NCBI GenBank assembly: GCA_029288615.1
Contig: JARIGV010000010.1
Location: 1-41,618, forward strand
Length of the DNA stretch: 41,618 bases
Direction: 5' to 3'
Origin: Candidatus Tayloriibacteriota bacterium
GTDB lineage: Bacteria; Patescibacteriota; Minisyncoccia; Phycocordibacterales; CAIRYW01
The notes beneath the pieces were generated by a model. The model did no database searches, was not told the origin of the DNA, and saw only the letters and a program-made list of their open reading frames with translations. Below, in pieces: positions 25,160 through 30,987 of this stretch. How positions within the stretch are numbered: the first letter of the stretch is position 1; each line of letters starts with the position of its first letter. The position numbers and the translations under genes were made by a program.

Positions 25160-26477
25160 AAGGAATTTTCTTTACGATCTCTTTTATTCTTCCGATAAAT
25201 ATATGAGTACTGAAACATCGCGCGCGATCGATACATATTTCTTCGTATTTTTTTGGATTTATGAAAAGTTCATCATCAATTGTTGTGACAGAAAGAGCGA
25301 TTTTTTCCGGGGAAATATCATCAAGAAGAACACCTGTTCTTTTATGAAGAATAGTTTCTTTGTACCCACCTTCGTTCGGAGCAATGACAGGTTTTCCTGC
25401 GGCCATCGCTTCAACAACATTCATTCCAAAATCTTCATCAATAGATGTTGTTATAAATCCGCTCGCATGCGCATATAAAGAACGAAGTGTGTCGTCATCG
25501 ACTGCACCGGCAAATTCAACATTTTTAGGTGCATTTATTTTTACATCATGGGCATATCCTCGATGGCTGTCATCAAAACCGCCGACAATGATAAGGCTTT
25601 TTTCAGGTAAAAGTCGGAAGCTCTCGGTCTGCATCTCAATTCTTTTTTCTGGAGTAAGGCGATTGACTGAAAGCCAATACTCTTTGTTTTCTCCTGGTTT
25701 TATTTTTTCTGTCGCTATTGGAGGATGAACAACTTCTGCATCACGATCATAAAATTTTTTTACTCTTTCCTTTACATTCCAGCTGTTGACGACAATTGCT
25801 CGAATGTGGCCTACCGCTTCTTTATCTGATTCCTCAGTAATGTTAAATCTATAGAGCGCTAGGGAAGTGATAAAAAGAGCAAAAATATTCCATATAAAAA
25901 CAAAAGGATAAATAATTTTCTGTCCAAGATGCAGGTAGCTTTCTTTTTTTGCTTCATCATAGATCTCATGACTTAATTCTTTTGCTACAAAAAATCCATC
26001 AGATATTTTTTCTTCCGATTGCTTGAGGATGTCATCAGTATGATCTTTTGTGCGAATGAGAGCATCTCGTGTAAGGTCGCGTGAGCGTATGAGATTGTCT
26101 CGTGTGAGATCTTTTGAACGAATGAGTGTGTCTCGAGTGACGTCTCTAGATTGAAGCAGGGAGTCTCGTGTTACGTCTTTAGTTTTTACAAGTGCATCTC
26201 GTGTAAGGTCGCGTGAGCGTATGAGATTGTCTCGTGTGAGATCTTTTGTCCGTATAAAAGTATCTCGTGTAAGGTCGTGCGAACGTATCAGCGTATCTCT
26301 GGTGATATCTTTTGAATGAATAAGAAAGTCTCGACTTCTATCTTTTGATTGGATAGAGATGTTGTGAAGATTGTTGAAAAAATGGTCAAGCACGGTACCA
26401 ATCCTTTTCGGTATAATTCTTTGCGGAAAGATTTTTTTCTTACAGTCGACAAGTTGTGAGTAAAAAGTTTTCGACAT
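25140..26477 (-). CDS. C-terminal part of split GT4 enzyme with 11-residue repeats and TM helix
   Basis: This 445-residue protein starts at ATG 26477, 1 nt after the stop of the gene encoding the matching N-terminal domain. After a basic lead (1-41) come ten tandem 11-residue repeats (42-151), consensus I-R-S-K/R-D-L-T-R-D-x-L, then two decayed copies. A hydrophobic helix (188-208) follows, then a full GT4 donor domain from ~224: VVNSWNVKERVKKFY, HPPIATEKI, WLSVNRLTPEKRIE and DEDFGMNVVEAMAAGKPVIA (acidic donor-binding motif). The adjacent intact GT4 gene aligns before and after the repeats but lacks them. Losing one A from the A run at the junction would fuse both parts into one enzyme of about 563 residues. 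Confidence 0.85.
   Translation of the reverse strand: MSKTFYSQLVDCKKKIFPQRIIPKRIGTVLDHFFNNLHNISIQSKDRSRDFLIHSKDITRDTLIRSHDLTRDTFIRTKDLTRDNLIRSRDLTRDALVKTKDVTRDSLLQSRDVTRDTLIRSKDLTRDNLIRSRDLTRDALIRTKDHTDDILKQSEEKISDGFFVAKELSHEIYDEAKKESYLHLGQKIIYPFVFIWNIFALFITSLALYRFNITEESDKEAVGHIRAIVVNSWNVKERVKKFYDRDAEVVHPPIATEKIKPGENKEYWLSVNRLTPEKRIEMQTESFRLLPEKSLIIVGGFDDSHRGYAHDVKINAPKNVEFAGAVDDDTLRSLYAHASGFITTSIDEDFGMNVVEAMAAGKPVIAPNEGGYKETILHKRTGVLLDDISPEKIALSVTTIDDELFINPKKYEEICIDRARCFSTHIFIGRIKEIVKKIPFTDDRM
26025..26354 (-). repeat. Ten in-frame 33-bp tandem repeats (11-residue units)
   Basis: These 330 bp encode ten consecutive 11-residue units, K/R-D-x-T-R-D with Ile and Leu at the edges. On an 11-residue, three-turn helix the Ser/Thr, Leu/Val, Thr and small-polar positions (3, 6, 7, 10) line one uncharged face, and Arg, Lys and Asp lie opposite. 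This fits a hendecad coiled coil or an amphipathic rod. Confidence 0.92.
26062..26248 (-). repeat. Exact 55-bp duplication inside the 33-bp repeat array
   Basis: The 55 bases at 26062-26116 recur unchanged at 26194-26248, an offset of 132 bp or exactly four repeat units. This points to recent expansion by unequal recombination or slippage within the array. Confidence 0.9.
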
Positions 26478-26478
26478 G

Positions 26479-26832
26479 TTATTTTTTAAGATCGTAGAGT
26501 CCTCGAAGTGGTGTGTGGCAGTACCAGATATTTGGCGTGTGTTTTTTCGCAGCGTAAATTGAGAAATTGCCTGAGAAAATAAAGAAGTCGTAGTGCTTTG
26601 TAAAATCACATTCTGAAAATCTTTTTCTACACAAAGGCGGCAAAAGCATTCCAAGTTGGGCAGACTTTCCAAGAGCAATTACTTTTACATCAGGAAAACC
26701 AGCGGCTTTGAGTGCGTCACTATCAACTTCGGATGCAATAACATCTGCACCCAAACCTTTCGCCATTGTGAGTACTAGTTTCTCGGCCCCGCCAATCACT
26801 CTAAAATAATCATGGAAAATCGCGATTCTCAT
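26479..26832 (-). CDS. N-terminal domain of split GT4 glycosyltransferase
   Basis: These 117 residues match the acceptor-binding half of the neighbouring GT4 enzyme: IAIFHDYFRVIGGAEKLVLT corresponds to its IAVFHNFLDNIGGAEIVALT, and NIWYCHTPLRGLYDLKK to its NLWYVHSPLNELWEFKK. The stop falls immediately after this last motif, in an A6 run (CTT AAA AAA TAA), and the gene for the rest begins 1 nt later in the +1 frame. The result could be a true two-subunit enzyme, a gene broken by a 1-nt change, or a site of transcriptional slippage that restores fusion. It overlaps the upstream gene by 4 nt (ATGA). Confidence 0.8.
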   Translation of the reverse strand: MRIAIFHDYFRVIGGAEKLVLTMAKGLGADVIASEVDSDALKAAGFPDVKVIALGKSAQLGMLLPPLCRKRFSECDFTKHYDFFIFSGNFSIYAAKKHTPNIWYCHTPLRGLYDLKK

Positions 26833-27941
26833 TGATGTGTATTAATTATATTTCTGATCTTTGAGGTAAATTTTTCAGTGTCATAGAGCGCTGCTCTCTC
26901 TTGCGTTTTTCTTTTATAATGATCGGGATCATGTGCGAGCTCATTATTTATTTCGTGAATTGCAGTCACGATTTTCTTGGATGAAATATCATCAATAAGT
27001 TTTCCGGTCTCGCCGTCCACGAGAGATTCTTTAAAGCCACCTTCGTTCGGAGCAATGACAGGTTTTCCTGAAGCCATAGCCTCGACAACTGTCATGCCAA
27101 AATCTTCATTCATTGCTGTTGCGATAAATCCTTTTGCTTTGGTATAGAGATCACGGAGTTTTTGGTTGTCTGCCCAATTGATGATCGTGACATTAGCTGG
27201 GCGAATTTTCTCCAATTTGCCTTTGTAATTTTCAAATTGGCGAGCGCCTTTTTCGTAGCTTCCGACAATGATAAGTTTCTCATGTGGCAGCACACCGAAA
27301 GCTTCAAGTTGTAATTCAACTCTCTTGTGTGTAATGAGGCGATTGACCGAAAGCCAGTAGCCATCGCTTTCGCCACGTGTATATTTTTTTGTATCAATTG
27401 GTGGATGAATAATATCGACCGCTGATACGCCGTAATATTTTAAAAGACGTTCCTTCACGTTCGATGAATTGGCCACAAAATGTCCGACATGTTTTGAATA
27501 ATTTTTACTTATGATTCTGTTTATAAAAACCCAGATATCATAGAGATGTCTTTTCCAAATCGGCAATACATTTGTACGAATATATTTTTTAAATTCCCAT
27601 AGCTCATTGAGGGGCGAGTGCACATACCAGAGGTTTGGCTTATGATTGACTGCGCCTGACATAGCCCAGTCGCCAGCAATAATATAAAAATCATATTTTT
27701 TCCCGAGATTCAGTCGTCTAAATTTCCAGAGAGCAAGCTGATGTCGCCACGGGGCGTTTGTGGGAATTTTTCCGATGGACTGAATGCGAGGTAGGAGATC
27801 TCCAAAGCCCATACGAGAAATATTTTCAGCAGAAATATTGGTTGTATAAAGATCAGCGCTGAGTTCTCGTGTCAGAGTAAGAGCAACGATCTCTGCGCCG
27901 CCAATGTTGTCGAGGAAATTGTGAAATACAGCTATCTTCAT
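26829..27941 (-). CDS. Glycosyltransferase family 4 protein
   Basis: This 370-residue intact GT-B enzyme has N-terminal FHNFLDNIGGAEIVALTLTR, WYVHSPLNELWEF, interdomain VANSSNVKERLLKYYG, HPPIDTKKY, WLSVNRLITHKRVELQLEAF and the donor-site block NEDFGMTVVEAMASGKPVIA, with Glu and Asp placed as in GT4. It serves as the template showing that the following two ORFs are one split paralogue. Its ATG follows the upstream GT2 stop with no spacer (TAAATG), and its stop overlaps the next ATG by 4 nt. It probably builds the same glycan as the other enzymes of the operon; donor and acceptor are unknown. Confidence 0.93.
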   Translation of the reverse strand: MKIAVFHNFLDNIGGAEIVALTLTRELSADLYTTNISAENISRMGFGDLLPRIQSIGKIPTNAPWRHQLALWKFRRLNLGKKYDFYIIAGDWAMSGAVNHKPNLWYVHSPLNELWEFKKYIRTNVLPIWKRHLYDIWVFINRIISKNYSKHVGHFVANSSNVKERLLKYYGVSAVDIIHPPIDTKKYTRGESDGYWLSVNRLITHKRVELQLEAFGVLPHEKLIIVGSYEKGARQFENYKGKLEKIRPANVTIINWADNQKLRDLYTKAKGFIATAMNEDFGMTVVEAMASGKPVIAPNEGGFKESLVDGETGKLIDDISSKKIVTAIHEINNELAHDPDHYKRKTQERAALYDTEKFTSKIRNIINTHQ

Positions 27942-29099
27942 TTATTTTTCTTTAATGCCGAGAATACTTAACATGAAAGCTGAAAAGAATGTTTGAATTC
28001 CAAGAATGACAAATGTAAGAGCAACGACTGCGTTTTTGATTTCATTGAGAGAACCGAATCCAGATGAAATCCATTCGATAAAAATATAGAGATAAATCCC
28101 ACCACCGACTACTGCGGAAATAATTCCAAGAAGCCCTGCTTTTTCGATCGTAATATGGCGATAGAGTGGCTCGATAAATGAATCCTTGTCGCCAAGATGG
28201 GCAATGGCATATGTTCTTGCAAATGCTGCAAAGAGAACGAGTTGATAGCCGCCAATGATAAAGAGTGATGAAAGGAAAATTGGGTGAATATAAAATTGAA
28301 TACCAAAAATTTTCGGTGGCGATAGATAAAGAAGAATAAGAGAAATGATGCCAAGGAAAAAAAGAATTGCGCCTGGTATAAAAAATAAAATGAGCGGGGA
28401 ATAGAGTAGGATAAATCGCAGATGTCTCCATCCATCTGAAAACGAGCGGAGCTTTGAAATTCCAATTCTTTCTTTGTATGAAATAGGAATTTCTGTAATT
28501 TTAAGATTCTGTTTCGCAGCTTTGACAACCATCTCAGAGGCAAATTCCATGCCACGAGTGTAGAGAACAATTTTCCCAAGAGCGTTCTTTGTGATGGCAC
28601 GTGCTCCACAATGAATATCACCAATTTTCACATTGAAGAAAATTTTTACAATTCGTGAGAGAAGAGGATTGCCAATGTATTTGTGAAGCCAGGGCATTGC
28701 ACCTTTCTCAATGGGCATTTGAAAGCGATTTCCTACAACAAGGTCATATCCTTGATCAAGTTTCTCTATAAAACGAGGAATATCATTAAAATCGTATGTG
28801 TTATCACAGTCGGCGAGATACATATATGTACCTCGTGCATTCATGAGGCCTTTGATGCACGCAGCACCATAGCCAAGATTCGTTTCCTCAACGATTTTAA
28901 GTTGGGGAATTCTTTTTTGATTGTCTAAGAGTATTTTTCGAGAAGAATCAGTCGACTGGTTATCGACAACGATAATCTCTGCTGAAAGAGAATTTTTTTC
29001 TATGACATCACGAATGCTAAGAAGGCATTTATTAAGCGCTTTTTCTTCATTGTGGCAGGGCAGTACGATGCTTATCGCGATAGTAGGGTCTTCAGTCAT
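27942..29099 (-). CDS. Membrane glycosyltransferase family 2 protein (DPM1-like)
   Basis: This 385-residue GT-A enzyme has SIVLPCHNEEKALNKCL, VVDNQSTDSS, ETNLGYGAACIKGLMNARG and the metal-binding LADCDNTYD (D-C-D) in the catalytic domain (1-~235), then four hydrophobic helices from about 240 (YSPLILFFIPGAILFFLGII onwards). This is the layout of polyprenyl-phosphate mannose or glucose synthases, which load sugars on undecaprenyl phosphate for use outside the membrane, often by GT-C enzymes. The GT-C-like gene at 29160 is divergent from it, which supports that pairing. It is first in the four-ORF minus-strand operon ending at 25140. Confidence 0.92.
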   Translation of the reverse strand: MTEDPTIAISIVLPCHNEEKALNKCLLSIRDVIEKNSLSAEIIVVDNQSTDSSRKILLDNQKRIPQLKIVEETNLGYGAACIKGLMNARGTYMYLADCDNTYDFNDIPRFIEKLDQGYDLVVGNRFQMPIEKGAMPWLHKYIGNPLLSRIVKIFFNVKIGDIHCGARAITKNALGKIVLYTRGMEFASEMVVKAAKQNLKITEIPISYKERIGISKLRSFSDGWRHLRFILLYSPLILFFIPGAILFFLGIISLILLYLSPPKIFGIQFYIHPIFLSSLFIIGGYQLVLFAAFARTYAIAHLGDKDSFIEPLYRHITIEKAGLLGIISAVVGGGIYLYIFIEWISSGFGSLNEIKNAVVALTFVILGIQTFFSAFMLSILGIKEK

Positions 29100-29113
29100 G
29101 TGTTGTGGAAAAC

Positions 29114-29119
29114 ATTATA
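29114..29119 (-). promoter_or_regulatory. -10 box of minus-strand glycosyltransferase operon
   Basis: A perfect TATAAT on the minus strand lies 14 nt before ATG 29099, with a weak -35 (TTCAAT, 29137-29142) at 17 nt spacing. The leader would be only about 7-8 nt. Confidence 0.55.
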
Positions 29120-29132
29120 TCGCAGAAGGTGG

Positions 29133-29138
29133 TATGAT
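29133..29138 (+). promoter_or_regulatory. -10 box of GT-C-like gene
   Basis: TATGAT lies 21 nt before ATG 29160 and would give a leader of about 14 nt. It overlaps the -35 zone of the divergent operon, so the two promoters may compete. Confidence 0.4.
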
Positions 29139-29159
29139 TGAATAAATTAAAACATTTTT

Positions 29160-30947
29160 ATGCTACAACCTCTTTTAGGTTTTATAGTACTTTTGTTACC
29201 GTTTACTGCGATTGTTTGCTTTGAGGATAGACTGCGAGGATTTTTCAAGATATTTGTGCTCATAGGAGCTCTTCATCTTTTTGTTGCTATCTTAAGTCAG
29301 CTCTTCCATGTCTTTTATTATCCTGTTATTCTCGGCATACATGCCATTGTCGGTGTCACTTGTCTTTATTTTGCATCGAGAAATTACACGAAAGCTCATG
29401 TACGAGAAAAAAAGAGGAATCTCTTTGTTCCATTTTGTTTCGCTATTATCGTCCTTTTCTTATATTCGATTCACTTTTGTTACAACGGTGTTGTTGATAC
29501 AGGATTTCGTGCTCAGGGTGTTACTGAAAGCTCGTATTCGTATCCTTTCTATTCGGATGAATGGGCAGCGGTTGCTTTCGCAAACTGGAGCATAGCGAAT
29601 AATGCTCTACCTCTCGCAAATCCACTCAACCTTGACTCAACCTTCATAAACTTCTTAGCAGGCTTCCATTCTCTTATTGCTGAAGTGTTACTCCTTCTTT
29701 CACTATCACCGCTGACATATTATGTATGGCTTGCGATAGCTAATGGTTTTTTGATCTGTCTTTTCGCTTATTTTGTTCTAAGGCTTTCGAAGGTGTCGAC
29801 ATATGCATCTGCCGCTGCTGCAGTGGGAATTGTCTTTATTACAAGTAGTGGAAACTTACCTGGCATCATCAATCTTTTGCCTTACGATCTTTCCCTCACT
29901 TTTTTCTTGGCAGGAATCATCGGGGCACTTCTTCAAAGTGAGATAATTCTAAGTTTTGGATTTGCTGTGGCTCTCATATTGTATCCACCGATGGTTATGT
30001 TTATTTTACCAACGCTCATTGGAATTTTCCTAAAGACACCATCGCATTTTCGAAATAAATTCTTCCGTAAGACAAATCCGAATTTTGCACTTTGTCTCAT
30101 TGCGCCACTTGTTGTGTTTTTCATCGGCCTTGCGCGTTTTGGTTACAATGAACTCTTTGATCGTATATTTTCTTTCCTTCTTCGTAACAATCTCGAACAC
30201 GGCACAATTATTTTCGAGCCATGGAATATAATTCCAATTTTTATTTTGCCATTTTCACTTGTTGGGCTTTGGATAGTCTACAAACGAAGAGTAGATTACC
30301 TTTATTTCCCAATCATTATTGGCGCTGCACTTTGGATCATCTATGGATTTGAGCAGTATGTTCTCATCATCGATCACTCACGAGTTGTTGCCATCACAGC
30401 ACTCTTTGTTGTTATGGTAGGAGCATTTGGAATGGATTCTGTTTTTACTTACATTTTGGACCGACATCCTGATCTCGCAGATCCTATTATGGAGAATTCA
30501 CTCAAGTGTATCGTTCTGGTTTTCTTTGTTTTCTGGTCTATGTTCTATTCGCGTTTCGGTCTCTGGGACAAACTTGTTCTTGTTGTAAATGATTCTCATG
30601 GTACAGCGGCATATATTCCATCACCACCTGTGACGCGATATCTATCTGAGGGAGACGTGAAGCTTTTTGCTCCTTATAAAGGAAAAATCTTTATTTCAGA
30701 GCCATGGAAAGGGCTCGTAGTTGGTGTTGCGACAGGAAATTATCCTCTTGATTCGAAAGCGTCAACAATTACAAATAATATTCTCAACTATTTTGATTTC
30801 ATGAATGCGGACTGTAAAAAGAAAGAGATGATGGCGGAGAAATTTAAGATTGATCTTGCCTACACCGCACATTTTTCTTGTCCGACATTCAAAGAAATCG
30901 GTGAAAGTGGGGAAGGTGTAGCTTTATATAAACACATCAGTAAATAA
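29160..30947 (+). CDS. Multi-spanning membrane protein, GT-C glycosyltransferase-like
   Basis: This 595-residue protein has a dozen or so hydrophobic helices in the first ~460 residues and an extracytoplasmic C-terminal domain of about 120 residues. The first large loop contains YSDEWAAVAFANWSIANNAL, with an acidic Asp-Glu pair at the site where GT-C enzymes keep their catalytic acid, and NPLNLDSTFINFLAGFH before the next helices. GT-C enzymes use polyprenyl-phosphate sugars on the outer face, and the divergent GT2 gene could supply such a donor. I do not recognise the exact family, so an unrelated polytopic glycan protein remains possible. Confidence 0.75.
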   Translation: MLQPLLGFIVLLLPFTAIVCFEDRLRGFFKIFVLIGALHLFVAILSQLFHVFYYPVILGIHAIVGVTCLYFASRNYTKAHVREKKRNLFVPFCFAIIVLFLYSIHFCYNGVVDTGFRAQGVTESSYSYPFYSDEWAAVAFANWSIANNALPLANPLNLDSTFINFLAGFHSLIAEVLLLLSLSPLTYYVWLAIANGFLICLFAYFVLRLSKVSTYASAAAAVGIVFITSSGNLPGIINLLPYDLSLTFFLAGIIGALLQSEIILSFGFAVALILYPPMVMFILPTLIGIFLKTPSHFRNKFFRKTNPNFALCLIAPLVVFFIGLARFGYNELFDRIFSFLLRNNLEHGTIIFEPWNIIPIFILPFSLVGLWIVYKRRVDYLYFPIIIGAALWIIYGFEQYVLIIDHSRVVAITALFVVMVGAFGMDSVFTYILDRHPDLADPIMENSLKCIVLVFFVFWSMFYSRFGLWDKLVLVVNDSHGTAAYIPSPPVTRYLSEGDVKLFAPYKGKIFISEPWKGLVVGVATGNYPLDSKASTITNNILNYFDFMNADCKKKEMMAEKFKIDLAYTAHFSCPTFKEIGESGEGVALYKHISK

Positions 30948-30970
30948 TTTAAATTCAGGATCAAAAATAG

Positions 30971-30976
30971 TATAAT
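30971..30976 (+). promoter_or_regulatory. -10 box of second giant surface protein
   Basis: TATAAT ends 11 nt before ATG 30988, so the transcript would have a leader of about 4-6 nt and no room for a Shine-Dalgarno site. Confidence 0.6.
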
Positions 30977-30987
30977 AGAAAAAAGTA

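Noticed and set aside
26025-26354. 33-bp tandem repeats as a possible CRISPR array
   Set aside because: The repeats are contiguous without spacers, keep one open reading frame and encode a regular 11-residue unit; no cas genes are near.
26478-26678. Upstream part of the frame of the repeat-bearing glycosyltransferase ORF
   Set aside because: It overlaps the N-terminal domain gene in another frame and shows no homology; ATG 26477 is the sensible start.
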